A model generated the notes under the pieces. That model worked only from the letters and a program-made list of their open reading frames with translations. It was not told the origin of the DNA and ran no database searches. The position numbers and the translations under genes are program-made. From Nocardia elegans NBRC 108235 (GTDB lineage Bacteria; Actinomycetota; Actinomycetes; Mycobacteriales; Mycobacteriaceae): a DNA stretch of 64,000 nt. The DNA lies in contig NZ_BDBF01000045.1 in the NCBI RefSeq assembly GCF_001612845.1, positions 1 to 64,000 of the forward strand. The letters are read 5' to 3'. Below, piece after piece: positions 16,717 through 25,181 of the stretch (position 1 is the stretch's first letter; every line of letters starts with the position of its first letter).

Positions 16717-18005
16717 TGCAGGCGTGACCGGCTGCCGGGCCGTTGCCGCGCACTCTTGTTGCGGTACATCGCGGTGTCGACGGCATGCATGAGATCGTCG
16801 ACCGCCTCGGGCTGCCGGGTGACCAGCGCGGTGCCGATCGAGGCGCCCACCGTGATCGACCCACCGGCCACGACCACCGGTTCGCCTAGTGCCGCCAGCA
16901 GCCGGGACGACATGTCGACCAGTTGCGTCTCGCCCGCGCACCGCTCGATCAGCACGATGAACTCGTCGCCCCCGATCCGTGCGGCCAGCCCATCGGGCTC
17001 GGCCGCCGCCCCCAGCCGCTCGGCGACCGTACGCAACACGCGATCACCGATGGTGTGCCCGTAATCGTCGTTGATCTCCTTGAATCCGTCCAGGTCGAGA
17101 TAGCACAGTCCGATCGGCGGCTCGGCCTGCGCCAGCCGGTCGAAGAACAGCAGCCGATTGGCGAGCCCGGTCAGATCGTCGTGATGGGCTTCGTGCCAGA
17201 GCCGGTCGGCCAGCGCCTTGCGCTCGGTGATGTCGACGGCCACCCCGATCAGGAATCGCACCCTGCCGCGCGCGTCCCGCACCACCGACATGGACAGGTC
17301 GATATCGGAATGGTGACCGTCGGGCCGGGTGAGCGACGTCTCCATCCGGAAGCGGTCCAGACCGCCGCGCAGCAACTGCTGGAACTGGGTGTAGGCCTCA
17401 CCGACGTTGCCCTCGCCCAGCACCGCCGCCACCGACCGGCCGAGGATCAGGTCGATCGGCACACCGAGCATCTCGGCGAAAGCGGCGTTCACGTCGCGGA
17501 CCCTGCCGGTCTCGGCGTCGATGGTGCCGATGCCCACCGAGGCGCCGGCGAAGATGGCGCCGAACCGGGCCTCCGACAGCTGCCGCCGCGCCTGTTCCTC
17601 ACGGACCGCGGCCAGTGCGGCGCTCAGCGTGGTCTCCTGTTCGGCGAGAGCGGCACCGCGCAGGGCCGCGGTGAATCCGGCGGCGAACTCCCCGGCTACG
17701 GTGACGGCGCGGTCGCGCACGGTCTCGTAATCGGGGTCACCGGTGTCCGGGCAGATCTCGGCGACCATATCGCGGCAGATCACCGCCACCGATCGGCTCA
17801 CCGCGGCATCGTCGCGATAATTCGCGGCGACCAGCGACGAGGCGGCCAGCCGGGCCGCCTCGAGGCCGACGGTGCCGCGCAGCGTGCCCAGCAGTTCCTC
17901 GCACAGGCCGGTGAGCAGGGCCTCGATCTCGGTTCGCGTCAGCGTCGGCGCGACCACTCCGTCGAGTGCGTCGGCCCACCGCGCCGCCAACTCCTGCGAA
18001 CCCAC
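16710..18005 (-). CDS. PAS-GGDEF diguanylate cyclase, soluble
   Basis: This 431-residue protein has an N-terminal helical sensor of about 150 residues, a PAS domain (about 155-270, FGAIFAGASVGIGTIDAETGRV, then SMSVVRDARGRVRFLIGVAVDITERK), and a GGDEF domain (about 280-425) with AHHDDLTGLANRLLF and the intact active-site loop RIGGDEFIVL. It should make cyclic di-GMP from GTP. No EAL domain and no membrane segment is present. GTG 18005 was chosen because AGGGG lies upstream; an ATG further upstream at 18098 would translate an unlike leader. It follows the methyltransferase gene by 31 nt in the same direction. Confidence 0.85.
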   Translation of the reverse strand: MGSQELAARWADALDGVVAPTLTRTEIEALLTGLCEELLGTLRGTVGLEAARLAASSLVAANYRDDAAVSRSVAVICRDMVAEICPDTGDPDYETVRDRAVTVAGEFAAGFTAALRGAALAEQETTLSAALAAVREEQARRQLSEARFGAIFAGASVGIGTIDAETGRVRDVNAAFAEMLGVPIDLILGRSVAAVLGEGNVGEAYTQFQQLLRGGLDRFRMETSLTRPDGHHSDIDLSMSVVRDARGRVRFLIGVAVDITERKALADRLWHEAHHDDLTGLANRLLFFDRLAQAEPPIGLCYLDLDGFKEINDDYGHTIGDRVLRTVAERLGAAAEPDGLAARIGGDEFIVLIERCAGETQLVDMSSRLLAALGEPVVVAGGSITVGASIGTALVTRQPEAVDDLMHAVDTAMYRNKSARQRPGSRSRLHQ

Positions 18006-18036
18006 CCTGCAACCCCTGCCTATCCCGTGGACCCCG

Positions 18037-18840
18037 TCACACCTTGTGCCCCACGCCGCCCAGACCGAGCGAGCGTCCCGGCGTCTCGTGCAGGTCACGC
18101 TCGGATTCCGGGCGCCACAGAGGTAATTCGACGACGCCCGGCTCGACCGGTTCCCAACCGGTGAACATGTCGACGATGGCCGCGCGGTCGCGGAAACGGA
18201 TTCCGACGCCGCTGGTCGATTCCTCGTGAATCCGCGCGGCCGCCTCCGGCCGGTATGCCGAGGACAGATGGGAGATCGCGATATAGCTGCCCGGCGCCAC
18301 GGCTGCCCGCAACGCGGCGACCTGCTCGCGCGGACGTTCCTCGTCCTGCAGTAGATGCAGCACGGCGACCAGCAGCAGACCGACGGGACGATCGAAGTCG
18401 ATCAGGCCGGTCTCACGGGCGCGCGCGAGCAGTTCCTCCGGCTTGCGCAGATCCGCCTCGATGGCGCCCGCGTGGTCGTTGCCCTCCAGGATGGTGGCCG
18501 CGTGGGTGACCGCGACGGGGTCGATGTCGGCGTAGAGCACCCGGATCGAGGGATCGATGTCGTGCGCGACCTCGTGCACATTCCCAGCGGTGGGAATGCC
18601 TGATCCGACATCGAGGAACTGCCGGATCCCGGAGTCGATCATGAATCGGACCGCCCGGCGCAGAAAAGCGCGGTTGCTCAATGCCAGCCGCGGCAGATCC
18701 GGCACCAGCTTGCGCCCCTCCGCCGCAGCGTGCCGGTCCACTTCGAAATTGTGGGAACCGCCCAGCAGCGCGTCGTACATCCGGGCCGGGCTGGGCCGCT
18801 GCATATCCACGCCCTCGGGCGCCCACGCTGGCCTGTCCAC
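18037..18840 (-). CDS. SAM-dependent methyltransferase, DUF574 family
   Basis: The 267-residue protein shows the actinobacterial S-adenosyl methyltransferase family pattern: RPSPARMYDALLGGSHNFEVDR at the N-terminus, FLDVGSGIPTAGNVHEVA as the SAM-binding loop, VLYADIDPVAV for the acidic end of strand 2, and DFDRPVGLLLVAVLHLL. The family is large in Streptomyces and Nocardia, and substrates are unknown. GTG 18840 has GAGGGG 7 nt upstream, and family lengths near 265-270 residues support it. It may share a transcript with the GGDEF gene downstream. Confidence 0.85.
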   Translation of the reverse strand: MDRPAWAPEGVDMQRPSPARMYDALLGGSHNFEVDRHAAAEGRKLVPDLPRLALSNRAFLRRAVRFMIDSGIRQFLDVGSGIPTAGNVHEVAHDIDPSIRVLYADIDPVAVTHAATILEGNDHAGAIEADLRKPEELLARARETGLIDFDRPVGLLLVAVLHLLQDEERPREQVAALRAAVAPGSYIAISHLSSAYRPEAAARIHEESTSGVGIRFRDRAAIVDMFTGWEPVEPGVVELPLWRPESERDLHETPGRSLGLGGVGHKV

Positions 18841-18958
18841 TCGAATCCCCTCTTGCCGATCGAGAATCGGCCCGCCGGACCGCGGGGGCCGGGGCCGATC
18901 TTGCCGAAGCCCAACTGTACGCCCACGTGGGTCCGGTCCGCGGATATGCGTCGGCCGC

Positions 18959-19744
18959 TCAGACCAGATTGATCGAGTCGAGTACGCGGGCGCCGAGCTC
19001 GGCATCGCCGGTGATCGCGACCGCGCCCGCCCGCCACGGCAGCCGCCGGGTACCCCACTGCGGAAACTCCAGCGCCAGCGCGGCGATATGGGCGGCGGCG
19101 CCGGCGGCCTGACCGGGCCGCACCCGCAGCCGCCCGCCCCGCGGCTCGATCCGCCAGGTACCGCCGCCGGGGCCGGTGAAAGTCAGCGCCACCGGGGCGT
19201 CGAGCCAGCTCAGCGCCTCGCGATGGGAACGCTCCAGCAGTACGGTGAGCCAGGTCAGGATGGCGTTCATGCGCAGCGCGTCGGTGGGTGGCGGGGGAAG
19301 GTCGAGCGCGGCCGCGATGTCGTGGCGCAGATGCGTGTGCCAGTCGAAGAGCAGCATCGCCGGAATCAGGTCCAGCCGGTACCAGCCCAGCTCACCGATC
19401 GGGAGCTGTATGCGCCGTATCCCCGCCGCGGTGAACAGCGACAGCGCCCGCACGCCGCGCCGCGACCAGGTGTCGAATTCCGGCAGTACGTGACGCGTTG
19501 TGTGCGAACGTTTTTCGTCCACCAGCTGTTCGTTGAGGCGCTCCAGATCGCGAGTGGCTACGATGGCGGCCGCACTCGGGGTGAGCAGCGCGCGCACTCC
19601 GGTCGTCATGTGGATGACGACCTCGGCCACCGACCATCCGGCGGCCGCGCTGGGCGCGGCCCACTGCTCCTCGGTCAACTCCCCGCAGAATTCGAGCACC
19701 GCGCGGCGCTCGTCACTCAGGCCGGGCAGATATCGCGAACTCAT
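18959..19744 (-). CDS. DinB-like / mycothiol-dependent maleylpyruvate isomerase-family protein
   Basis: The 261-residue protein has a four-helix DinB-like N-terminal fold (YLPGLSDERRAVLEFCGELTEEQW, then GWSVAEVVIHMTTGVRALL) and a C-terminal SCP2-like sterol-carrier half (ALTFTGPGGGTWRIEPRGG). This combination is common in actinobacterial mycothiol-transferase relatives. H54-type metal ligands (VVIHMTT, DWHTHLRHD) are visible. The substrate is unknown. ATG 19744 has GAGG 8 nt upstream. It is first in a leftward run with the methyltransferase and GGDEF genes. Confidence 0.75.
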   Translation of the reverse strand: MSSRYLPGLSDERRAVLEFCGELTEEQWAAPSAAAGWSVAEVVIHMTTGVRALLTPSAAAIVATRDLERLNEQLVDEKRSHTTRHVLPEFDTWSRRGVRALSLFTAAGIRRIQLPIGELGWYRLDLIPAMLLFDWHTHLRHDIAAALDLPPPPTDALRMNAILTWLTVLLERSHREALSWLDAPVALTFTGPGGGTWRIEPRGGRLRVRPGQAAGAAAHIAALALEFPQWGTRRLPWRAGAVAITGDAELGARVLDSINLV

Positions 19745-20160
19745 CGGCAGACCTCGACGACCACCGAACTCCTCATGAACAGCGCACGCTACCGGTTCGT
19801 GGTCGCCGGGAGCCAGAGCGCGCGCCGATTTCGGCTCCGGACCTGCGCCTCGGCACGCTGCGGCAACGTCGCCGCACGCGCCGGGACGTCCGTCTGCGCC
19901 GGTGCGCGGGCGAAGGGGCCGGCCGAACGGTTCGCCGAAACATTGCAGTGGTCTCGTACGCGGTTGAATCGGCGGACATCGACGATTCCATATGCAATGT
20001 TGTGCACGCGGCCGAGTTCGTCGCGCGCGGATCGACCGATTCGCTGAGCTGTTGCCGATATGTCTGCCGGAACCCGGGTATCGCGCACGATGTGGACTTG
20101 TCGGTGCCATGGGGCATGCTCTTGGCACGCAGATGTCTACGAGCCCGCCCGGAGTACACC
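19745..20160. other. Divergent intergenic region, no gene recognised
   Basis: These 416 bp separate two divergent genes and must hold both promoters. I see no convincing small ORF, RNA gene or long inverted repeat. Open frames on both strands have no ribosome binding site and carry random-looking composition. Confidence 0.5.
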
Positions 20161-20928
20161 ATGTCGTCCCCACGAACCAAACCGCAACCGTTGTCCGACA
20201 CCGAGATTCGACAGATAGCGGCCGAGCTCGCCGACGGCCGGCCACCCATGGTGTGGTTCACGCCGGCGGCAGTGGGAGTATCCGAGGGGCGTTCGGGCAA
20301 GGTGATCGCACTCGGTGATCCGGCCGACGGCGATTTCCTGCAGGTCCGGCCGACCGGATCGAAGGATGTCATGTCGTTCTCGCCGACCGAGGTGACTTTG
20401 GCCAAGCCCGCCCGCAAGGACAAGCGCACCACCACATCCGAGACCACCGGCGCTACGCCGCCGGCAACGAGGAAGGACACCGCAGTGAGCATGTCGTCGT
20501 CCGCGACCGCGCCATCCGCGCCGCCCACACCGGCAGCCGTGCCCGCCGTGGCGTCGAAAACCCCTGCGCCGCAATCTGCTTCGGATCAGAAGCCGGCGGC
20601 CAAACCCGCCGCCACGCCGGCCGCCCGTCCCCAGAAGTCGGCCGCGGCCGCCCGCAAATCCAAGGCCCCCGAGGTGACGGTCACCCTGTCCGGCACCGCC
20701 GACGGGGAATGGGCCGTGGACGTGGTGCACGGTAAGAAGCGCACGATCAAGGGCCTGGCGGTGGCGGGTGCCTCGGTGGCGCAGGCCGCGAAGTTGCTGC
20801 ATCCGGAGGTCGCCGAGGTGGTCGACTCTGTGCTGGACGCCGTTCGCGACTCTCAGCGCGCCAAGGTCGAACAACTCCAGGCCGAACTCGAACAGGCCCG
20901 GCGCCTGCTCGACGAACTGTCCGGCTAA
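20161..20928 (+). CDS. Actinobacterial protein of unknown function (possibly DUF6319-type)
   Basis: The 255-residue protein has three parts. A conserved N-terminal domain (about 1-85: LSDTEIRQIAAELADGRPPMVWF, then DGDFLQVRPTGSKDVMSFSPTEV) is followed by a disordered Ala/Pro/Lys/Ser linker (about 85-165) and a C-terminal part (about 170-255) with VTLSGTADGEWAVDVVHGKK and a Glu/Gln-rich helix. I associate this layout with proteins labelled DUF6319, from memory only. The high lysine content and flexible linker would allow nucleic-acid binding, but nothing proves it. GGAG 8 nt before ATG 20161 decides the start. Confidence 0.6.
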   Translation: MSSPRTKPQPLSDTEIRQIAAELADGRPPMVWFTPAAVGVSEGRSGKVIALGDPADGDFLQVRPTGSKDVMSFSPTEVTLAKPARKDKRTTTSETTGATPPATRKDTAVSMSSSATAPSAPPTPAAVPAVASKTPAPQSASDQKPAAKPAATPAARPQKSAAAARKSKAPEVTVTLSGTADGEWAVDVVHGKKRTIKGLAVAGASVAQAAKLLHPEVAEVVDSVLDAVRDSQRAKVEQLQAELEQARRLLDELSG

Positions 20929-20976
20929 CCGGGCCGCACGCCACAGCTCCCTGGCGAATACGCGGCCGCGGCCTTG

Positions 20977-20996
20977 CGTTGACACCGATGACAACG
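20977..20996. promoter_or_regulatory. 20-bp imperfect dyad overlapping a TTGACA -35, candidate MerR operator
   Basis: The dyad cgttgacacc-gatgacaacg matches its reverse complement at 8 of 10 positions and contains TTGACA (20979-20984). It ends 35 nt before the MerR start at 21032. The size and degree of symmetry match the dyad in front of the other short MerR gene at 16238-16257, though the sequences differ. Confidence 0.45.
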
Positions 20997-21031
20997 TTTA
21001 GCGTGACGGCTGCAGTGGCGAGAGGGAATTC

Positions 21032-21409
21032 ATGCTGATCGGAGAACTGGCCGAGCGGGTGGGAACGAGCGCCCGGATGCTGCGGTACTACGAGCAGCAG
21101 GGTCTGGTCCGGTCCCGGCGGTCGGCGAACGGCTACCGCGTCTACGACGAGCACGAGGTGGACGTCGTACGCAAGATCCGCGATCTGCTGGAGCTGGGAT
21201 TCGATCTGGCCGACACGCAGCCGTTCGTCACCTGTCTGCGCGCGGGCAACGGGTCGGGTGACGAATGTCCGGAATCTGTCGAGTCACTGCGTCGCAAACT
21301 GGCCGAGATCGACGACGCGATCGCTCGACTCGGCGCCGCACGCCGGCATCTGACGGATCGGATCGACGCTGTCACCGGACCGCCGCCGAAGTGTGCGTTC
21401 ACCTGCTAA
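21032..21409 (+). CDS. Short MerR-family regulator with CxxxC tail
   Basis: The 125-residue protein starts with an intact MerR helix-turn-helix (MLIGELAERVGTSARMLRYYEQQGL, then NGYRVYDEHEVDVVRKIRDLLELGF). A dimerisation helix follows and the protein ends in PPPKCAFTC. With C71 in FVTCLRA and C83 in DECPES, the tail cysteines could form a metal or thiol sensor. GAGAGGG precedes the ATG. The downstream oxidoreductase starts 16 nt after the stop, so both are probably cotranscribed under MerR control. Confidence 0.85.
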   Translation: MLIGELAERVGTSARMLRYYEQQGLVRSRRSANGYRVYDEHEVDVVRKIRDLLELGFDLADTQPFVTCLRAGNGSGDECPESVESLRRKLAEIDDAIARLGAARRHLTDRIDAVTGPPPKCAFTC

Positions 21410-21424
21410 CTCGGAGGTTTCCGG

Positions 21425-22288
21425 ATGCGTTTCGCGGTCAGCTACAGCACGGCATTCAACGGCACCGATCCCGATCGGCTCGTCGCCTTCGCCCGGCATG
21501 CCGAGGACTGTGGATTCGAAGGGCTCTACGTCCAGGATCACATCGCGCTGTATCCGGGGGCGGACTACGGCGCGGGCGAATTGCCGCCCACTCTGCCGTA
21601 TTTCGATCCGCTCGACTGCCTGAGCTTCGTCGCGGCCGCCACCCGGCGGATTCTGCTCGGCACCGGCGTGCTGTTGCTGCCCTATCGCCATCCGGTCGTG
21701 CTGGCCAAGCGGCTGGCGACGATCGACGTGTTGTCCCGTGGCCGGATGCGGCTGCTCACCGTCGGCCTGGGCAGTCTGCCGGGGGAGGCGCGGGCGCTCG
21801 GGGTCGACTACCGCACCCGCGGCCGCCGCGCCGACGAGGCGATCGACGTGCTGCGGCTGCTGTGGGCGGGCGGTCCGGAAGGGGTCGGTCACCGTGGTGA
21901 GTTCTTCAGCTTCGACGAACTGTGCAGTTACCCCAAACCCCATGGCGTGAGCGAACTTCCCATCCATGTCGGCGGTTCCAGCGCGGCGGCCGCGCGTCGT
22001 GCCGGGCGGCGCGGCAACGGCTATTTCGCCGGCGGCATGCTGACCGAGGCCGAACGCGACCGGCAGTTCGCGCTGGCGCGCGAGGCCGCTGCCGAGGCGG
22101 GCCGCGACCCCGGGGCTCTCGAGTACACGCGATGGGGCTCGGCCGATATCTCCGCCGACCGTGCCGGACAACTCGCCGAAACCGGTGTGCATCGCCTCGT
22201 CGTCGGATTCGCCGGAGCCGAACCGGCACAGCAACACGATCAGATGTCGGAATTCGCCGAACGTTTCGCGCTCGCACCCGCGGTGTGA
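21425..22288 (+). CDS. LLM-class F420-dependent oxidoreductase
   Basis: The 287-residue protein has a luciferase-like TIM barrel: MRFAVSYSTAFNGTDPDRLVAFA, EDCGFEGLYVQDHIAL, RRILLGTGVLLLPYRHPVVLAKRLATIDVLSRGR, and ELPIHVGGSSAAAARRAGRRGNGYF. It should use reduced or oxidised coenzyme F420 to oxidise or reduce a small molecule; the substrate is unknown. GGAGG 7 nt before the ATG supports the start. It is the second gene of a two-gene unit with the short MerR regulator and is convergent with the membrane GGDEF gene, 7 nt away. Confidence 0.85.
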   Translation: MRFAVSYSTAFNGTDPDRLVAFARHAEDCGFEGLYVQDHIALYPGADYGAGELPPTLPYFDPLDCLSFVAAATRRILLGTGVLLLPYRHPVVLAKRLATIDVLSRGRMRLLTVGLGSLPGEARALGVDYRTRGRRADEAIDVLRLLWAGGPEGVGHRGEFFSFDELCSYPKPHGVSELPIHVGGSSAAAARRAGRRGNGYFAGGMLTEAERDRQFALAREAAAEAGRDPGALEYTRWGSADISADRAGQLAETGVHRLVVGFAGAEPAQQHDQMSEFAERFALAPAV

Positions 22289-22295
22289 CGCCTGC

Positions 22296-23837
22296 TCACA
22301 CCGCCGGTTCGTGCCGGCGCACTCGCCGCCGGCTCTCGGCCTGGGGGAGATGGCGCAGGTCGTCGTGGAAGGCGCAGCCGAGCGAATAGTCCTTGGCGTG
22401 GTACATGGCCGAATCCGCTTCGCGCAGTAGGTCGTAGATGGTGGCATCGGTGCTGCGCGGGCCGCTGCAGGCGATGCCGATGCTCGCGCCGATGGTCACC
22501 TCGGTGACCGACAGTTCGAAGGGTTTGCCGAAGGCGGCCAGCAGTTTCTCGGCCAGAACGGCCGCCTCGGCGCGGTTGGCGCCGGCCAGCACCACGAATT
22601 CGTCGCCGCCGTAGCGGGCCGCGACATCGTCGCGGTGGATGACGCGGCGGATGCGGGCGGCGGCATTGGCGATGAGTTCGTCGCCGACCGCGTGGCCGTA
22701 GCTGTCGTTGATGGTCTTGAAGCCGTCCAGATCGAGGAACAGCAGGCAGGTCGGGCGCCCGGCCCACAGTTCGCGATTGCGCGCCGGGGCGCGCAGCAAC
22801 GCCGACCGATTGAGCAGGCCGGTGAGCATATCGTGGTCGGCCTGGTACTGGGCCCGGCGTTCGCTGCGCGCACTGCGCACGATCGCGCGCTCGCTGCGCA
22901 CCAGCACACCCACCAACAGCGTGGCGAGCAGTGTGGAAACCACCACCCGGTCCACCGTGCCGACCCGCGCGCCGACGGTCGGCACCAGCGAGGCGACCAC
23001 CAGCGTCACCGCGATCACGCTGGCACGCTGCCGGGACCGGTGCGGATGCACCCGGCGGGCGCCGCCGAGGGTGACCATGGTCGGATGTAGCGCCGCCAGC
23101 CCGACCATCGCATAGGCGACGAGCAGCGGCGTCAACAGCATGCGCCCGTCGAGATGTACCGAGCCGGCGGACTGCAGGTTGTAGCCGAGGTCGGCCACCA
23201 GGATCGCCAGCAGGCCGACGTGCACCAGCCGCAACGAGGTCTCCGAGCGCGACGACGTGACCACGGAGTGGGTGACCAGCGTCAGCAGCAAGGCGTCGAT
23301 CACCGGATAGATCGGCATGATCAGCGCCGAGGCGTCCCACTGCCGGGTGTTGTGCAGCACCGGGGAGATGAGAAAGGTCCACGAGGCGAGCAGCGCGCCG
23401 AGCGCGATCAAACCGGAATCCAGCACCAGATCGCGTTGACAGCTCGAGCGCCGCGGCCACAACCAGAGGAAGGCGGCGACTCCGACGCCGCCGTAGCCGG
23501 CCAGCGTCGCCAGATCGTCGTACGGCGGGAAGCCGCTGCCGGTGAAATCGCGCAGCAGTGTTCCGGCGGCGAACAAGACGCCGGAGAGGGCGAGCAGATA
23601 CCAGGCCGCCGGCGCGGGCGGCCGATGCCGGCGCACTCCCGTCCCGATCATGGTCAGCGTCGCGACGACGACACCCAGCATCGCCGTCAGTGACAGCGCC
23701 GGGGACTCGGCGAACGCCAGGACCGCCACGATCGAGACGACAGCCGTCGATAGCGCTGTGCGCCAGAGCTTTTCCGGCGGCCAGGTGCGCAGCGGCCGGA
23801 TGCGGGTGGTGTGGTGGTGCTGTGTGCCGGATGTCAT
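22296..23837 (-). CDS. Membrane diguanylate cyclase (GGDEF), third gene of arginine-decarboxylase operon
   Basis: The 513-residue protein has about 9-10 hydrophobic segments in residues 25-320 without a recognised sensor fold. A GGDEF domain follows (about 335-490) with DHDMLTGLLNRSALL and the intact loop RYGGDEFVVL, so it should synthesise cyclic di-GMP at the membrane. No EAL domain is present. Its ATG overlaps the TGA of the acyltransferase gene by one base (TGATG), which couples its translation to that gene and to the arginine decarboxylase. That linkage suggests the membrane part may respond to a related metabolite; this is inference. Confidence 0.85.
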   Translation of the reverse strand: MTSGTQHHHTTRIRPLRTWPPEKLWRTALSTAVVSIVAVLAFAESPALSLTAMLGVVVATLTMIGTGVRRHRPPAPAAWYLLALSGVLFAAGTLLRDFTGSGFPPYDDLATLAGYGGVGVAAFLWLWPRRSSCQRDLVLDSGLIALGALLASWTFLISPVLHNTRQWDASALIMPIYPVIDALLLTLVTHSVVTSSRSETSLRLVHVGLLAILVADLGYNLQSAGSVHLDGRMLLTPLLVAYAMVGLAALHPTMVTLGGARRVHPHRSRQRASVIAVTLVVASLVPTVGARVGTVDRVVVSTLLATLLVGVLVRSERAIVRSARSERRAQYQADHDMLTGLLNRSALLRAPARNRELWAGRPTCLLFLDLDGFKTINDSYGHAVGDELIANAAARIRRVIHRDDVAARYGGDEFVVLAGANRAEAAVLAEKLLAAFGKPFELSVTEVTIGASIGIACSGPRSTDATIYDLLREADSAMYHAKDYSLGCAFHDDLRHLPQAESRRRVRRHEPAV

Positions 23838-24436
23838 CAGCCCCCCTGGTCCGCGTCGTCGTTCAGGAACCGAGCCGCGTAGTAGGTTTGTGAATCCTCG
23901 ACCGCGACTTCCACGTTCGCCTGTTCACCGACCACACTGCGCAGTGCGTCGGCAAACGAGAATTGAGAATTGTTGTACGAGCAGATGTCCCAGCCGACGA
24001 CCCCACCATCTGCCGCCAGGATCTGGACAACTGTACTGATCATGGCATGAAAAGCCACCCCGTGTCGCGCAGTTGGGGTAACAAGGGTGAAACCTGCATA
24101 GTAAATCGCATCGCGCTCGGCGTGTTGCGGAAACCGTGTCGCAAAATACTCCGGACTGATCCACGGCACGGTGTCCAGATGCCGCGTCAGGGTGGTGAGT
24201 CCGATCGGTTCACCGGCCGGTGTGCGGGCCACGATCTTGTCGACCCGGGTGTCGGTCATCTCCGCGCGGAACTCGTTGCGATGCAGCACCTGCCGGGCGA
24301 TCGCGCGCGCTCGCAGCGGTCCGAAGGCCTGTTCGTAGAGGTCGTGGAAGAGGTCGATCTCGGCGTCCGCGATCGCCGTCTCGATGGTGATCTCGACGCC
24401 CGGCCACGACGCCCCGGTTCCGAGGGCATCGCTCAC
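23837..24436 (-). CDS. GNAT-like N-acyltransferase coupled to arginine decarboxylase
   Basis: The 199-residue protein looks like a GNAT-fold acyltransferase: ITIETAIADAEIDLFHDLYEQAFGPLRARAIARQVLHRNEF in the N-terminal half, then GEPIGLTTLTRHLDTVPWISPEYF and a central strand IYYAGFTLVTPTARHGVAFHAMISTVVQI. A clear Q/RxxGxG/A acetyl-CoA loop is not visible, so the acyl donor is uncertain. The start is GTG 24436, overlapping the decarboxylase stop (GTGA). The obvious hypothesis is acylation of agmatine or a polyamine; the sequence alone does not show it. Confidence 0.6.
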   Translation of the reverse strand: MSDALGTGASWPGVEITIETAIADAEIDLFHDLYEQAFGPLRARAIARQVLHRNEFRAEMTDTRVDKIVARTPAGEPIGLTTLTRHLDTVPWISPEYFATRFPQHAERDAIYYAGFTLVTPTARHGVAFHAMISTVVQILAADGGVVGWDICSYNNSQFSFADALRSVVGEQANVEVAVEDSQTYYAARFLNDDADQGG

Positions 24437-24981
24437 GGACGATCCCAGCCGCTGGCGCGGTAGGCGGCCAGCACCAGCGCACACGTGTCGCGCCCGTCGG
24501 CGCGCGCCGCGACGGTGGCGGTGTGGATCGGGCCGAAGCGCCCCGGCCGTGCGGCGGTCATATCGGCGAGGCTGGCGTTGATGAGATCCTCGACCTGCCC
24601 GGTCGTTTCGGCGGCGTGTTCCACGAACAGGCCCGCGCCGGAACCGTCCGCACACAGGGTCCACCCGATCCCGGCGGCCGCGGTGGCGCCGGGCGATCGC
24701 GCGTGCCCGAGGGCGTAGACGCAGTAGAGACGATCGCCCCAGCCGATCCGCTGGCGCACCCGCGCCGTCCGCCGCACCTGCGCCCGGGGCGGGATCACCG
24801 AGGATAATCGGATCAGATTCGCCTCTCCCACACCGAGTTCGCACAGGGCCGCGTCGAAGGCGGCCACCTCGGTAGCGCCCCTTCCCGTCGCCGTGCCGAT
24901 CTCGATGGTCAGCGTCGCAGGTCCCTCGCGATCGCGATCACGGTGGCCGAGTGGGTCGAGCGAAGTATGAGTTGTGAGCAT
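24433..24981 (-). CDS. pdaD: Pyruvoyl-dependent arginine decarboxylase
   Basis: The 182-residue protein matches the PvlArgDC family, which converts arginine to agmatine. It has LTIEIGTATGRGATEVAAFDAALCELGVGEANLIRLSSVIPP, with the adjacent serines of NLIRLSS at the expected self-cleavage site that makes the N-terminal pyruvoyl group of the alpha chain. Further family features are RIGWGDRLYCVYALGHA and AAAGIGWTLCADGSGAGLFVEH, near the glutamate/acid region. Length is about that of archaeal PdaD (165). GGAAGG lies about 10 nt before ATG 24981. It heads the leftward operon and diverges from a sodium/solute symporter. Confidence 0.9.
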   Translation of the reverse strand: MLTTHTSLDPLGHRDRDREGPATLTIEIGTATGRGATEVAAFDAALCELGVGEANLIRLSSVIPPRAQVRRTARVRQRIGWGDRLYCVYALGHARSPGATAAAGIGWTLCADGSGAGLFVEHAAETTGQVEDLINASLADMTAARPGRFGPIHTATVAARADGRDTCALVLAAYRASGWDRP

Positions 24982-25181
24982 CGTGTTCGATCCTTCCCGG
25001 GCTCACCAGTGTTGCATTTTGCAGGGCGATGTTTCTCTAAATTCTTCCTTCGAAGAGTGGCAGATCGACCCGGCGCGCGCCGCGCGGGCGGCGGACTGGC
25101 CCCGGAGATGCACTGGGGCGCGCTACGATCCGGGCACATCGTGACCCGGTCGACCGCTGGTCTTTCCGACAGGAGATCCGT

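Noticed and set aside
25013..25023. tgca-ttt-tgca inverted repeat between pdaD and the symporter, considered as an arginine-repressor box
   Set aside because: The spacing is too short for the known mycobacterial ArgR box and the outer bases do not match.
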